From Branchipolynoe longqiensis (Eukaryota; Annelida; Polychaeta; Phyllodocida; Polynoidae), in assembly GCA_030323885.1 (NCBI GenBank), contig CM059187.1, positions 129,896,424-129,960,423 on the forward strand: 64,000 nt of DNA, read 5' to 3'. This document shows positions 57,301 to 59,531 of this stretch, piece after piece; positions within the stretch are counted from its first letter, which is position 1, and each line of letters opens with the position of its first letter. The notes beneath the pieces were generated by a model. The model was not told where the DNA came from. It worked only from the letters and a program-made list of their open reading frames with translations, and did no database searches. A program made the position numbers and the translations under genes.

Positions 57301-58301
57301 GTAGTAGGGTGATTGTTATCATATGCCTGACTTTATCTTAAAGTAACTTTTATTTTAAATGGCTAACTTTTGAAATCTTTGAAGTGCCAGATGGGATAGC
57401 TGAATGAGGAGAGCATCCCTCTTCCGTTTTGTTAGGCCCTGGTATTCATACCGCCGGTTTCGAACGCAGGCCGAGTCAAACCAATGACTTAAACATTGAT
57501 TCGTGCCCATACCTAATCCGGCATTCCGCATTACTAGGATAGGGCAAGTAGCAGTGGAATGAAATGTTAGGCCAAACAAAGACACGGAGGGAGTGATTGA
57601 TAAGTAAGGTCTTAGCCAGATCTGAGGTCATATGAGGACGCTTAGGCCAAACAAAGAAAACGCAATTTCCCAATCTTCGGCGGGTCAATTTTGAGTCACG
57701 CCCTTTTTATAATAGCAATTTTGAAGAAAAACTTATTAAAACTTTTTTTTTTTAAACACATACACCTAATTCCAACGGCAATGGTAGCATGTTTGTGTGT
57801 TGAGGGTGGTTCTGTGTAACATCTAAATTCGGTTTTGCAGTCAACTAACTTGACATATTTCTCTGACCAAAATAAAATAAGATTGTACATACCAATGTCC
57901 CAAATTAAAAAAATATTAAAATAAAACTTATTTAAAAAAAGAAGTCCTATAAAAACAGCCACCACCCCAAATTCTGATATAAAGGTGCCTAAGAAAAAGC
58001 TGTTACTGGCGTTTTTTGGTGTATTTTCTGGGAGGGGTGGGGGGGGGATTGCCTAACGTGGGCAGGCAAGCAAAGTGTATATTTAATTCTACATCTGAAA
58101 GTGGGCAGGGGCTATCCCCAGGCGTGTCTCGCACCTCAAGGTGTTCGAGGATGTAGGGCGGGTTGGTCATGCCGATACGCAGGCGGGCCCCTTCCGGGAT
58201 CACCTCGACCAGCCGCCACAGCAGCTCCGGCAGCGACACGCCGATGTCCCGGCCATACGCACCCGTGTCCTCTGAGGTGAGCCAAATCTCAACCACGCCC
58301 T
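21229..58301 (-). CDS. CDKAL1: CDKAL1 orthologue, 3' half (eight exons, 5' end outside window)
   Basis: CDKAL1 is a radical SAM methylthiotransferase that converts t6A37 to ms2t6A37 in tRNA-Lys; the animal protein is tail-anchored in the ER. Eight exons read on the minus strand (58301-58135, 56677-56532, 55552-55492, 54893-54774, 53931-53869, 52247-52164, 32512-32342, 21354-21229) join in phase with GT..AG borders to give about 311 residues. Diagnostic strings include [45 protein letters not shown] and RPGTPAAKM, which are near-identical to vertebrate CDKAL1 as I remember it. Domain order is C-terminal radical SAM half, TRAM, then a transmembrane tail. The last intron carries two DIRS-type retrotransposons. 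The N-terminal MTTase domain and the CxxxCxxC cluster exons are expected to the right of 64 kb; none was found between 58.3 and 64 kb. The CDKAL1 assignment is firm; a bacterial MiaB/MtaB-like paralogue is excluded by the membrane tail. Confidence 0.97.
21755..21858. repeat. TA-rich simple repeat flanking element A
   Basis: TATATC/TATATA-type sequence directly borders the B2 end of element A. The insertion point of element A is at the end of this tract. Confidence 0.7.
21860..22506 (-). repeat. B1-A2-B2 terminal repeat block of element A (3' end)
   Basis: B1 (22,506-22,261) and B2 (22,104-21,860) are about 245-bp direct copies with about two differences. A2 (22,261-22,128) copies the 5' A1. 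A short (GGGT)n run at 22,113-22,130 sits between A2 and B2. The recombinase stop codon (22,499-22,501) lies inside B1. In Ngaro/PAT-like elements such a block provides the template for circular intermediates. Confidence 0.9.
22499..23470 (-). pseudogene. Element A tyrosine recombinase (one frameshift)
   Basis: Two frames cover the recombinase. The N-terminal core-binding part (about 23,470-23,040) includes the stretch [20 protein letters not shown] and [13 protein letters not shown]. The catalytic part (23,002-22,499; 167 codons from its first Met) has VTMRSSKT (Arg36), FTLHSLRRG (His115, Arg118), [13 protein letters not shown] (Trp141 at the usual His/Trp position, Tyr149). This R-H-R-W-Y set is complete. 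The two parts are out of register near 23,040 by one inserted base or a two-base loss. The stop falls in the B1 repeat. Confidence 0.85.
23495..23944 (-). CDS. Element A RNase H, continuation in shifted frame
   Basis: This frame takes up RNase H after the shift near 23,915: [27 protein letters not shown], then [14 protein letters not shown] and [19 protein letters not shown]. The Glu (HLEA), Asp (TDN) and final Asp (ADALSR) are the usual RNase H carboxylates. ADALSR is a very common end motif of retroelement RNase H. It ends at 23,495, shortly before the recombinase region. Confidence 0.85.
   Translation of the reverse strand: MMRLTAAGAFSNAKYYAVQFPPEVLTKNLSIVHLEALNLVHAVASLLPVDPQNFTITVNTDNAASQAMLDSGKGKDRFLCACARQLWLLSADRNFELVIRHKPGVELVLADALSRSFESQVMTFRADEMCKDLIEVSPSLGLELFDFVM
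23763..25043 (-). CDS. Element A reverse transcriptase and start of RNase H
   Basis: The start given is the first Met, but coding similarity to element B extends upstream ([16 protein letters not shown]) to the TAA at 25,107, in the same frame as gag. Motifs in order: VIIDLS; motif [14 protein letters not shown]; motif [13 protein letters not shown]; motif C YLDDFVG at about residue 206; then LALDKC and [15 protein letters not shown] is typical of DIRS-order enzymes. The first RNase H acidic motif, [12 protein letters not shown], follows, after which this frame is lost; RNase H continues in the next frame at a G run near 23,915. Confidence 0.9.
   Translation of the reverse strand: MLLNYPDTLLVDHLEYGWPLDYTSSMIPVPTFVNHTIGADQDVYIVEFVTKELEMNALLGPFDTPPFFPWCQISPIMTRPKKNSLKKRVIIDLSFPPGRSVNAGIVKGYYQGLQFNFSLPSVSTLTDRLSLIGSGAWMWVADLSRAYRQLRVWPLSVPLLGIALNSQIYIDIAPPFGCRTSALACARTTRAVVWLLRKEGFFALCYLDDFVGLEASYDKAVEAYARFTELTRLLGLDLALDKCSPPVRALVWLGFHIDAPSLTVSLPADKLLEILKECQAWKLKVKASRKQLQSLAGKLQHLAKCIKPAIRFTNRILEALRKTPFTGQHTFPPDILDDLEWFEKFAESYNCRQLLPAVQREPFLIECDATDGSWGIFKRKVLRSPVPARGLDEEPLNSSFGGVKFSPCSSFPTASRSTKFYDHSKY
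25107..26849 (-). CDS. Element A gag-like protein
   Basis: An open frame of 580 codons starts 26 bp inside the A1 repeat. The N-terminal third is Pro/Arg/Gln-rich. Residues about 210-320 form a conserved block ([35 protein letters not shown]) that is also found in element B. Residues about 365-420 hold a Cys/His cluster ([27 protein letters not shown]) that probably binds zinc and nucleic acid. The frame ends at a TAA (25,107-25,109), after which the same frame continues directly into the reverse transcriptase. Confidence 0.85.
   Translation of the reverse strand: MRYQPRYNTHMPPVQKRRGRPPLSQVLPRTQPTRAVRSSCAQAMDQSASQSAESTPIRPGQVAHSFSQSSENESDQDVVRRMTRDTHYADMTERLAALERVAARPFRLPQPQSPLVGRPQEPPTPVQPPRPAQLQALPSPFPSPVAVHSPFPVCVTPAHAEQAPATPRPRIPPRPFAMMPLPTPPPPRPQRGIPPAAAAFVEAVPALQRPKGISFYPHNFISRGDACRKIGIGEATWAEYFVALRRIAAHPDFPEVWWPAFLRHEEELARMAITWDWPTCRRWSERLFQMVADGRLPDAWGDHVALKDVQREVCTDASRQPPPRPVYVHQPERSTAQAPPPASASVPAQAPINAREDYNKEADGKACYQWNWGKECGFQAAHGVLPDRFVHVCAYCAYRFKRSLPHREQDCMKKRKYADKKLSDQSASAVSVLQHSTITRPGSAVLEQIEQTCNHVAASADLLRSATPTHPPHAPIPLTNQSSPRPQDHVPPTHPPATCPAHPHFPSSDTDLSLPDVVFDWFNIENVSVNTVRASSLFSPPPSPLLFKDTLSHFWPVTAPVMWPSALHYCRIYMAVRDTG
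26875..27008 (-). repeat. A1 split direct repeat of element A (5' end)
   Basis: A 134-bp sequence starting (element sense) at TAAACATGTTGGCTGC and ending near GATCAC. The same 134 bp occurs at 22,128-22,261. It ends about 26 bp before the gag ATG at 26,849, so it presumably holds the promoter and RNA 5' end. Confidence 0.9.
27009..27227. other. AT-rich spacer between the two divergent retrotransposons
   Basis: About 220 bp of very AT-rich sequence separates the A1 end of element A from the A1 end of element B. No gene or repeat family is recognised. It is presumably host intron. Confidence 0.6.
27263..28576 (+). pseudogene. Element B gag-like region (broken frames)
   Basis: The first frame (27,263-27,796) is a Pro/Arg/Ala-rich leader. 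A second frame (27,890-28,576) carries the conserved block that matches element A gag: [57 protein letters not shown] Cys-containing stretch near 28,370-28,400 ([12 protein letters not shown] in another frame) corresponds to the zinc-cluster region of element A but is split between frames. After that the sequence is a nearly pure Pro-coding C-rich tract. Confidence 0.7.
28737..29850 (+). pseudogene. Element B reverse transcriptase (frameshifted)
   Basis: The RT begins around [19 protein letters not shown]. The poly-C run near 29,000 breaks the frame; the next frame gives [20 protein letters not shown], motif [14 protein letters not shown] and motif [15 protein letters not shown] further shift near 29,390 leads to [20 protein letters not shown] (motif C YVDDFVG), then VASGKCHPP and VTWLGFAID. 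Every motif has a counterpart in element A. At least two frameshifts are needed to read the whole domain. Confidence 0.85.
29885..30346 (+). pseudogene. Element B RNase H (frameshifted)
   Basis: Motifs appear in three successive frames: [17 protein letters not shown], then [19 protein letters not shown], then the [13 protein letters not shown] end at about 30,205-30,240. The final ADALSR-type motif has Asn in place of Asp, which may impair activity. The domain ends just before the recombinase N terminus. Confidence 0.75.
30347..31159 (+). pseudogene. Element B tyrosine recombinase, truncated
   Basis: The N-terminal core-binding part reads [20 protein letters not shown], then [12 protein letters not shown] and [17 protein letters not shown]-run frameshift follows near 30,660. 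The catalytic half starts ([29 protein letters not shown] with the first catalytic Arg; [13 protein letters not shown]) but stops at 31,157. In element A the aligned position is immediately before the HSLRRG motif, so the second half of the active site (His, Arg, Tyr) is absent. The break coincides exactly with the start of the terminal repeat array. Confidence 0.8.
31149..32240 (+). repeat. Terminal repeat array of element B (about 2.3 copies)
   Basis: A unit beginning GACATTATTGATTTACCC starts at 31,149, 31,626 and 32,114 (periods 477 and 488 bp); the third copy ends near 32,240. Each full unit contains a 44-bp match to the element's left end (CACTCGCCTCCCTCCGCC at 27,228, 31,427 and 31,909). 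This gives a B-A-B-A-B order, a longer version of the B1-A2-B2 block of element A. Units differ slightly in homopolymer length and a few substitutions. Confidence 0.88.
32342..32512 (-). CDS. CDKAL1: CDKAL1 exon: rest of TRAM domain
   Basis: A 171-nt exon, exactly 57 codons, with acceptor TATTTCAG and donor AAG|GTAGGC. It begins [18 protein letters not shown] and ends [11 protein letters not shown]. The pattern LVPK..[10 protein letters not shown](I/V)-x-E-(S/T)-G-K-H-F is typical of CDKAL1. If the donor is not used, the frame stays open for another 28 codons into the intron and stops at 32,255; that product would lack the membrane anchor. Confidence 0.97.
32625..32795 (+). mobile_element. 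MITE F1 fragment
   Basis: Matches the 5' half of family F1 (TCGTCCGATGGCTTTG, GATAAATATATCAGGTTGAT, GGAACCTTTATTTTAA, AACATGCAAAATAATG). The 3' half is absent here; a worn 3'-like piece is at 33,605-33,706. Confidence 0.7.
33227..33252. repeat. Poly-C tract (26 bp)
   Basis: An uninterrupted run of 26 C on the plus strand, followed by a duplicated CCCCAGCTTTCCTTTTTCT. On the CDKAL1 sense strand this is a G run. Confidence 0.9.
33385..33480 (+). mobile_element. 3' tail of a retroposon (tail family T)
   Basis: The stretch GCAGCTGGAAGACTGGTGCC, TCGACGGCAC, then TATTATTCAGAGCAATAAAATC resembles the 3' tails at 35,283-35,547 and 38,362-38,640 (GGCTGGAAGACCAGTGCC, ACGGCGCTGAC, TTCAATGAATAAA). It is more diverged. 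Confidence 0.45.
33546..33604 (-). mobile_element. SINE1 3'-tail fragment
   Basis: GGTTGTTGGATTTTTACGCC and AACATTGAAGGTCATTTCAGG match the reverse of the SINE1 tail. Confidence 0.6.
33707..34517. other. Unassigned intron sequence
   Basis: AT-rich; no exon, SINE or inverted-repeat element recognised between the F1 fragments. Confidence 0.5.
34518..34756 (+). mobile_element. MITE F1, internally deleted copy
   Basis: Starts TTAATGTTGCATAGTCTGATGG-like and ends CATCGGACTATGCAGCTTTAA-like, the inverted termini of family F1. At about 240 bp it lacks about 100 bp of the middle of the 336-bp copy at 37,788. A TTAA target is likely part of each end. Confidence 0.85.
34930..34984. repeat. 27-bp perfect duplication
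   Basis: TTGGTATTATGGGGTCTTTG followed by TACAAAC occurs twice in tandem at about 34,930 and 34,958. Otherwise the surrounding intron shows nothing. Confidence 0.8.
35283..35547 (+). mobile_element. Retroposon 3' tail T, plus orientation
   Basis: This 265-bp sequence (from CCACTCCGTAATGTAAAGGTC to TTCAATGAATAAACTATATTTCC followed by eight A) is present inverted at 38,362-38,640. The A run after AATAAA-like words suggests a poly-A retroposon tail. The parent element was not identified. Confidence 0.65.
35580..35878 (-). mobile_element. tRNA-derived SINE1, diverged with internal loss
   Basis: Reverse SINE1: TTCTACGTCCCAGCAACAT, CCATCATGATCCGATATCTC ACTCAGTCACATTATC, and the head TCTAACCCCTCGCCTATCCC GTCTGGTT. 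A part of the body is missing. Confidence 0.75.
35879..36689. other. Unassigned intron sequence
   Basis: AT-rich; an A11 GAGGGGG run near 36,020-36,038. No exon or element recognised. Confidence 0.5.
36690..36950 (+). mobile_element. tRNA-derived SINE1, old copy
   Basis: Recognisable words: GACTGAGTAAAACCAAAACT, TTAGGATAATGTGACTTGAG, GTGGGGCAGCACTATCAAAC and TTAGATGTTACTAGGACTTA. The head is worn. Confidence 0.65.
37428..37730 (-). mobile_element. tRNA-derived SINE1, full length
   Basis: Reverse orientation: TGTTGTTTTACATCCTAGCA to the head CTCTACCAATTTGGCCAATG. Box B appears as GTTTCGAACTCCCGACC. Preceded by TTTGTTGTTGG, the reverse of the AAC-rich tail. Confidence 0.88.
37788..38123 (+). 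mobile_element. MITE F1, reference copy (336 bp)
   Basis: Ends are TTAAAGTTGCATAGTCCGATGG-like and its inverse CATCGGACTATGCAGCTTTAA-like. Internal marks: TTTCTGAGATAAATACATTA, AGTAACTTTTATTTTAAGTG, GCACCAGTATCTCAGTTGGA. TTAA at both ends suggests a TTAA target, as in piggyBac-type elements, but the TTAA may belong to the repeat. No coding frame. Confidence 0.88.
38160..38214 (+). mobile_element. SINE1 3'-tail fragment
   Basis: CCGTCCTGACATGACCTCAG ATGTTGCTGGGACGTAAAAC TCCAACAAACC matches the last 50 bp of SINE1. Confidence 0.75.
38362..38640 (-). mobile_element. Retroposon 3' tail T, minus orientation
   Basis: Inverse of the sequence at 35,283-35,547, from TTTATTCATTGAATAAAGTC to GACCTTTACATTATGGAGTG. 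The pair is about 2.8 kb apart and could form a long intronic hairpin in CDKAL1 pre-mRNA. Confidence 0.7.
38960..39395. repeat. MITE F1 end amplified in tandem, four units
   Basis: About 110-bp units each contain ACAGATTATAATGATCCATC, TAATATATTTATTTACTA and a version of CGGGCTATGCAACTTTAA. The same order forms the right end of F1 (compare 44,880-44,970). The first unit extends further into the F1 body (TTATTTCAAACTGAAGTAAA). Confidence 0.75.
39396..40042. other. Unassigned intron sequence
   Basis: No exon or repeat family recognised. Confidence 0.5.
40043..40523. mobile_element. Foldback element F2, copy 1 (481 bp)
   Basis: Begins AGCTGTGTTTACACGGGCGA and ends GACCGTGAAAACGCAGCT, imperfect inverse of each other. 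Within it, words such as CCTAGATCG, GTTTACA, AAACGTTT and CCGTGTAAA recur in both orientations, so the whole element is self-complementary. It lacks the extra core module found in copies 2 and 3. Confidence 0.8.
41014..41290 (-). mobile_element. SINE2, left arm of F3
   Basis: Read in reverse it begins with a tRNA-like head: box A TGGCCTAGTGGTTAGAGTG and box B GGTTCAAACC, then TTTTTCATCTATATCTGTTT and GAAGATTGAAAATACCC. It is the inverse of 42,049-42,322 with few differences. The sequence between box A and B is longer than in a real tRNA gene, so it is not an active tRNA. Confidence 0.8.
41316..41960. repeat. CpG-rich tandem array inside F3, three units of about 215 bp
   Basis: Units start at GTCGCTGCGGCGGCGGCGAT-like sequence and contain CGTCGATTCGAAAATATTAA, TCGCCGCCTTTGCGGCAGCA, GGATTTAGGGTTAA, ATTGCGTATGTAAATCT and GATCGCATTGAATAGATT. 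CGATTCGGCGGC-type ends are partly palindromic. The same core occurs in two F2 copies (46,650-46,805 and 59,690-59,830). Confidence 0.85.
42049..42322 (+). mobile_element. SINE2, right arm of F3
   Basis: tRNA-like head with box A TGGCCTAGTGGTTAGAGTG and box B GGTTCAAACC, followed by an A-rich stretch, then the inverse of the left arm to TTCTCTCCACTCACCCAGC. Confidence 0.8.
42575..43262 (-). mobile_element. SINE1 copy split by MITE F4
   Basis: The left piece (TTGGGTGTGGATTACAATCC AGCAACA, up to 42,612) and the right piece (ATCATAACGAGATGGGCACC to CCTGAAACTAAC, from about 43,112) flank the F4 element and together read as a reverse SINE1 body. Confidence 0.7.
42613..43108. mobile_element. MITE F4 (496 bp)
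   Basis: Terminal inverted repeats of 29 bp with two mismatches, beginning TATGGTGCTGT(C/T)ACATTA. The interior is CpG-rich and contains repeated GCGTCGACG/CGTTACGCG-like words. A 63-bp SINE1 tail (42,893-42,956) is inserted inside. No coding frame. Confidence 0.88.
43476..44277. mobile_element. MITE F5 (802 bp)
   Basis: Inverted ends begin TAAT(G/A)GCCCTGTCA(T/C)ACTA and stay similar for about 35 bp. The inside is full of CGTATG, ACATATG and AACGTATG words in both orientations (for example 43,588-43,800 and 44,140-44,200). No coding frame. Confidence 0.85.
44278..44647. other. Unassigned intron sequence
   Basis: No exon or element recognised between F5 and F1. Confidence 0.5.
44648..44970 (-). 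mobile_element. MITE F1, minus orientation (323 bp)
   Basis: TTAAAGCTGCATAGTCCGAT at the left and CCATCGGACTATGCAACTTT AA at the right. It matches the copy at 37,788 in reverse over nearly its full length. Confidence 0.88.
44992..45127 (-). mobile_element. SINE1 head fragment
   Basis: Reverse head with box B GGGTTCGAACC and the 5' end CTCTTTCGGCCATCCGGTCTGG. The rest of the SINE is missing, so this is a 5' fragment. Confidence 0.8.
45527..46120. repeat. G-rich simple repeat, (GGGGA)n type, about 590 bp
   Basis: The plus strand is almost pure G and A, mainly GGGGA with G runs up to about 30. Three long open frames on each strand through it are artefacts of the repeat. The CDKAL1 sense strand is C/T-rich here. 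Such DNA can form G-quadruplexes. Confidence 0.95.
46403..46966. mobile_element. Foldback element F2, copy 2, with extra core module
   Basis: Ends AGCTGTGTTTACACGGGAGA and GCCCGTGTAAACATGGCT. The middle (about 46,650-46,805) holds a minus-orientation copy of the core module seen three times in F3 (AGTTTACACTCGTCGATTCG, GATCGCATTTAATAGATTTC in reverse). Confidence 0.8.
47131..47672 (+). mobile_element. MITE F1 copy interrupted by MITE F7
   Basis: F1 ends TTAAAGTTGCATATTCCGAT and CATCGGACTATGCAGCTTTA. The element is longer than usual because of an insertion at 47,180-47,509. Confidence 0.85.
47180..47509. mobile_element. MITE F7 (about 325 bp) nested in F1
   Basis: Inverted ends GAGGGGGTG(T)AATGACGTCAC and GTGACGTGCACTCCCTC, flanked by TAT on both sides; TAT or TA is the likely target duplication. 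The interior is not coding. Confidence 0.75.
47845..47990 (-). mobile_element. SINE1, 3' half
   Basis: Reverse tail and body: GGGTTTTAAATCCCAGCGAC, ATGGCGACTTTATAGTGCTG and CCCACTCAGTTACATT. The head is missing. Confidence 0.75.
47991..48329. other. Unassigned intron sequence
   Basis: Nothing recognised. Confidence 0.5.
48330..48628 (+). mobile_element. tRNA-derived SINE1, 5'-truncated
   Basis: Starts within the head (GGTAGATCGTGGGTTCGAAC), full body, tail GATGTTGCTAGGACGTAAAA CCACAACAAAC. Confidence 0.9.
48858..48958 (-). mobile_element. Two SINE1 tail fragments in tandem
   Basis: GTTTGTTTGAGTTTTATGTC CAGGCAACATCTAATGTCAT and then TTTTATGTTCTAATAATATT TAAGGTTATATAAGAACAGG are two worn copies of the reverse SINE1 tail. 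Confidence 0.6.
49150..49494 (+). mobile_element. tRNA-derived SINE1, best full-length copy
   Basis: The head reads GACGGGATGGCCGAATGAGT TAGAGCG (box A) and GGGTTCGAGTCCCGG (box B), the body is intact, and the tail is GCTAGGACGTAAAACAACAA then (CAAA)n. This copy can serve as the window consensus (about 345 bp). Confidence 0.94.
49495..50189. other. Unassigned intron sequence
   Basis: No exon or dispersed element recognised. Contains a G14 run near 49,822-49,835. Confidence 0.5.
50190..50941. mobile_element. MITE F9 (752 bp)
   Basis: Inverted ends of 21 bp with one mismatch, beginning AATAGAC(C/T)ACATCACGGT. Subterminal GCAAAACAAACC / GCTTTGCTCCCAGCGCCG regions are weakly related. AT-rich interior without coding frame. 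Confidence 0.8.
51029..51352 (-). mobile_element. tRNA-derived SINE1, full length
   Basis: Reverse orientation from TTTGTTTGTTTGTTGGAGTT to the head GCTCTACCGATTCGGTACAC, box B as AATCGAACCCC. Confidence 0.9.
51353..52163. other. Unassigned intron sequence
   Basis: AT-rich, no exon or element recognised. A short ACTATGCAACTTTCATAATA piece near 51,992 may be a remnant of an F1 end. Confidence 0.5.
52164..52247 (-). CDS. CDKAL1: CDKAL1 exon: start of TRAM domain
   Basis: An 84-nt exon, exactly 28 codons, with acceptor TTGGCAG and donor CAG|GTGAGA. It encodes [20 protein letters not shown] and then GHNKCYDQ. This is the first strand pair of the TRAM fold, the small beta-barrel that contacts tRNA. 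It is phase 0 on both sides. The next exon is 19.7 kb away. Confidence 0.96.
52912..53520 (+). mobile_element. Non-LTR retrotransposon fragment, copy 1
   Basis: The 3' part encodes the end of a non-LTR reverse transcriptase polyprotein in broken frame: [20 protein letters not shown], then [11 protein letters not shown] and RAKWRAAVK. The pattern (L/R)RW-x-GH-(V/L)-x-RM ... R-x-x-K-D-x-(L/I)-K ... W is usual for the C terminus of RTE/CR1-like elements. The first 300 bp (GGTATTGCAGGTATAGCAAT to GGAGCAAACCC) is shared with the copy at 63,520, so both are the same short derivative. Confidence 0.75.
53869..53931 (-). CDS. CDKAL1: CDKAL1 exon: linker between radical SAM and TRAM domains
   Basis: A 63-nt exon, exactly 21 codons, with acceptor TTCAACAG and donor AAG|GTACAA. 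It encodes [20 protein letters not shown], matching the R-T-K-x-(L/I)-S-x-(V/L)-F-x-S-Y linker helix of CDKAL1. It is phase 0 on both sides and too short to show as an ORF. Confidence 0.95.
54050..54225 (+). mobile_element. SINE1, internally deleted copy
   Basis: The head GGATGGCTTACTGGTACAAT runs directly into the body (GTGAGTGGGATATCCTATCA, GGCAGCATTATAAAGCTGCC) and tail AATGTTGCTAGGG. Followed by a CA-rich simple repeat (54,225-54,297). Confidence 0.65.
54375..54729 (-). mobile_element. MITE F1, minus orientation, beside a CDKAL1 exon
   Basis: TTAAAGCTGCACAGTCCGAT at left and CCATCGAACTCTGCAACCGT AA at right, with the full body. Its right end lies 44 bp from the CDKAL1 exon border at 54,774. 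Confidence 0.85.
54774..54893 (-). CDS. CDKAL1: CDKAL1 exon: end of radical SAM domain (SLFINQF..RPGTPAA)
   Basis: A 120-nt exon, exactly 40 codons, with acceptor TTGCTCAG and donor GAG|GTACGT. It encodes [20 protein letters not shown] and then [13 protein letters not shown]. The Y-S-x-R-(P/E)-G-T-x-A motif of methylthiotransferases is recognisable as FPRPGTPAA. Both borders are phase 0. Confidence 0.97.
54955..55480. repeat. G-rich simple repeat filling a short CDKAL1 intron
   Basis: Plus strand: G18, then about 300 bp of (GGGGA)n with some GGTGA, then (GAGGA)n, (GACGA)n and (AAAGG)n. The graded change of unit shows stepwise spread. It occupies most of the 598-bp intron 55,491-54,894; on the sense strand it is a continuous C/T tract. 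Confidence 0.95.
55492..55552 (-). CDS. CDKAL1: CDKAL1 exon: TDIICGFP segment
   Basis: This 61-nt exon has one base finishing an Arg codon, then 20 codons. The acceptor is TATTCCAG and the donor is GAG|GTTGGT. It encodes [16 protein letters not shown]; the T-D-(I/V)-I-x-G-F-P-x-E-T motif is a conserved barrel strand of the methylthiotransferase family. It is followed by a short intron that is mostly a G-rich simple repeat on the plus strand. Confidence 0.96.
55553..55993. other. Unassigned intron sequence
   Basis: AT-rich; nothing recognised. Confidence 0.5.
55994..56077 (-). mobile_element. tRNA-like SINE head or tRNA pseudogene
   Basis: Reversed: GGGTCTAGATAGTCGAGTGG (box A-like), then GTGGGTTCAAGTCTCGCTC (box B-like). 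The spacing is longer than in a standard tRNA and the acceptor stem does not pair well, so it is not called as a tRNA gene. Confidence 0.5.
56212..56520 (-). mobile_element. tRNA-derived SINE1, full length
   Basis: Reverse orientation: TTTGTTTGTTGGCATTTTAC ATCTTAGCAACATC through to GGAAGCCTGCGATCTATAGA. It ends 12 bp before the CDKAL1 exon border at 56,532. Confidence 0.88.
56532..56677 (-). CDS. CDKAL1: CDKAL1 exon: radical SAM domain (HVPVQAGSD segment)
   Basis: This 146-nt exon has acceptor TTTGTAG and donor AAG|GTGAGT, and ends two bases into a codon (phase 2). It encodes [20 protein letters not shown] followed by [14 protein letters not shown]. The H-x-P-x-Q-(S/A)GSD motif is a signature of the methylthiotransferase radical SAM barrel. 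The start joins exactly to LEHLE of the preceding exon. Confidence 0.97.
56775..57020. mobile_element. SINE1 fragments: tail (minus) and head (plus)
   Basis: A reverse tail (TTTTACATCCTGGCAACATC) at 56,791-56,830 and a plus head and body (GTTGGCCTAATGGTAGCACT, CCTAGCCTGGCGCTCAGCAG) at 56,900-57,020 belong to two partial copies. Confidence 0.6.
57250..57387 (+). mobile_element. MITE F1 left half, cut by a SINE
   Basis: CTCTAGTCCGATGGTTTTGA, GTAACTTTTATTTTAAATGG and TTTGAAATCTTTGAAGTG match F1; the match stops where the SINE at 57,388 starts. Confidence 0.75.
57388..57640 (+). mobile_element. SINE1 diverged copy
   Basis: Head CCAGATGGGATAGCTGAATG, box B GGTTTCGAACGCAGGCCGAG, body TCAAACCAATGACTTAAACA. 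The 3' half is lost. Confidence 0.7.
57641..58134. other. Unassigned intron sequence
   Basis: No element recognised; the right end is the intron 5' part after the donor GTGCGAGACACG. Confidence 0.5.
58135..58301 (-). CDS. CDKAL1: CDKAL1 exon: middle of radical SAM domain
   Basis: This 167-nt exon carries two bases finishing a split codon, then 55 codons. The acceptor is TTTGCAG and the donor is GAG|GTGCGA. It encodes the conserved [17 protein letters not shown] stretch, [14 protein letters not shown] and [11 protein letters not shown]. These lie in the TIM-barrel half of the radical SAM domain, after the cluster-binding cysteines. It is the most upstream exon of the gene seen in this window. 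GC content is much higher than in the flanking introns, as in the gene's other longer exons. Confidence 0.97.
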
Positions 58302-58911
58302 CTGCAAACCAGAAGCATTAACCGGACTGAATCTCAGGGATGAAAGAGGTCTATGCCTATGGCAAACAAAGAGAAGAGAAAATCTACGGTACAAAAGCAA
58401 TAGCAAATACTGAATAGATGTGGAGCGTGACACTGTTTACATCATCGGACTCAAACCGGACCAAGAAACGTAGACGTCAATCCGGCGGCATCCGTTCCAA
58501 GTTTTGTGCATGTTCATAAACGGACATAAACCGGACTTTGCCGCATATCAACGGACTTTGTTCGGTTTCTTTCCGTTTCCTCAATCCGGCGAGGTGTGAC
58601 AGCCGCTTAAGATAAAAGATTCACCCAGCGGTGAATCATTTATCTATTAAGTTGTATCGTGTAAGGTGTTGTTATCATGACGTGTTGTTATCATGACGTA
58701 ACGTGTTTACATCGTTATCAGTACTCTGGCCACTTGCTCTCATATTATACATTGTTGTTATTATTTACGGTTGGAAAATCAGCTTTTCAACACCAAGAAA
58801 ATAGCATATTCAGACTAATAAAACCATATTACCAACAACAAAAATCCATAGAATCTCCCCAGTGACGTCATCTTTGGAGAAGGTAGGGAACCAGGCTAAC
58901 CAGTGACCTTG
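58302..58911. other. CDKAL1 intron with a small CGG-rich palindromic patch
   Basis: 58,440-58,605 contains repeated AAACCGGAC/ATCCGGCG/TTCCGTTTCC words that may be a worn inverted-repeat element (GCGTGACAC near 58,428 against GTGTGACAGC near 58,595). At 58,612-58,648 a near-perfect palindrome (AGATAAAAGATTCACC, CAGC loop, GGTGAATCATTTATCT) follows. No further CDKAL1 exon seen. Confidence 0.45.
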
Positions 58912-59217
58912 GCCGCGTTCAGGGTCCGTCTCTTGAGGCGCCATGGAGACGTCTCGTCTCGGCGATGCTTTTTGGCCTATTTGTGTTCAGGGTGCGTCTC
59001 GGCGACACCTCCCTTTTCAGACTGGAGATGAAAAGCGCCTCGAAAATGGCCACCGTATTCAGTGGTTTCAGCCAATCACAGCGCAGCTTTTCCTTTGCAA
59101 AGGCCGCCGGCTATGGGAGCGGCCATTTTCAAGACAACAAACTGCCTTCATGGTTCAGACTAGCCCGATGTCACGGCCATCCCCGAGGCACCTACGAGAC
59201 AGACCCTGAACGCGGCC
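58911..59217. mobile_element. MITE F6 (about 307 bp)
   Basis: Inverted ends GGCCGCGTTCAGGGTCCGTC and GAGACAGACCCTGAACGCGG CC; flanked by CTT on both sides, a likely 3-bp target duplication. The inside repeats GGGTGCGTCTCGGCGA-like sequence near each end. GC-rich, not coding. Confidence 0.85.
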
Positions 59218-59531
59218 CTTGTTTCCCGGACTTTCAACCTAGCGGTCACGATGGGTAGTGGAACCTGATGAGGCGAACTATGTTGAAAGTCCAGGGAACC
59301 AGGCTAGAACCATACCCACTGGTGGGGAATATCAGGGCACCAGTAAAGAATGCCGCGGTACCGCCGGCAACCAGCTTCCGGTTGCTGGTCCCTTCGCAAC
59401 CGTTACTCAGTTGCGCCAGAGCGCCGTGCCGAAAGGCATGGCGCTCCGGTCAGCTATTGACAGTAAATCAAATTTAGGTTTATACTGTCATGTGACGCGG
59501 TCCACAACAAACCACGAGCAGAGAAGTATTT

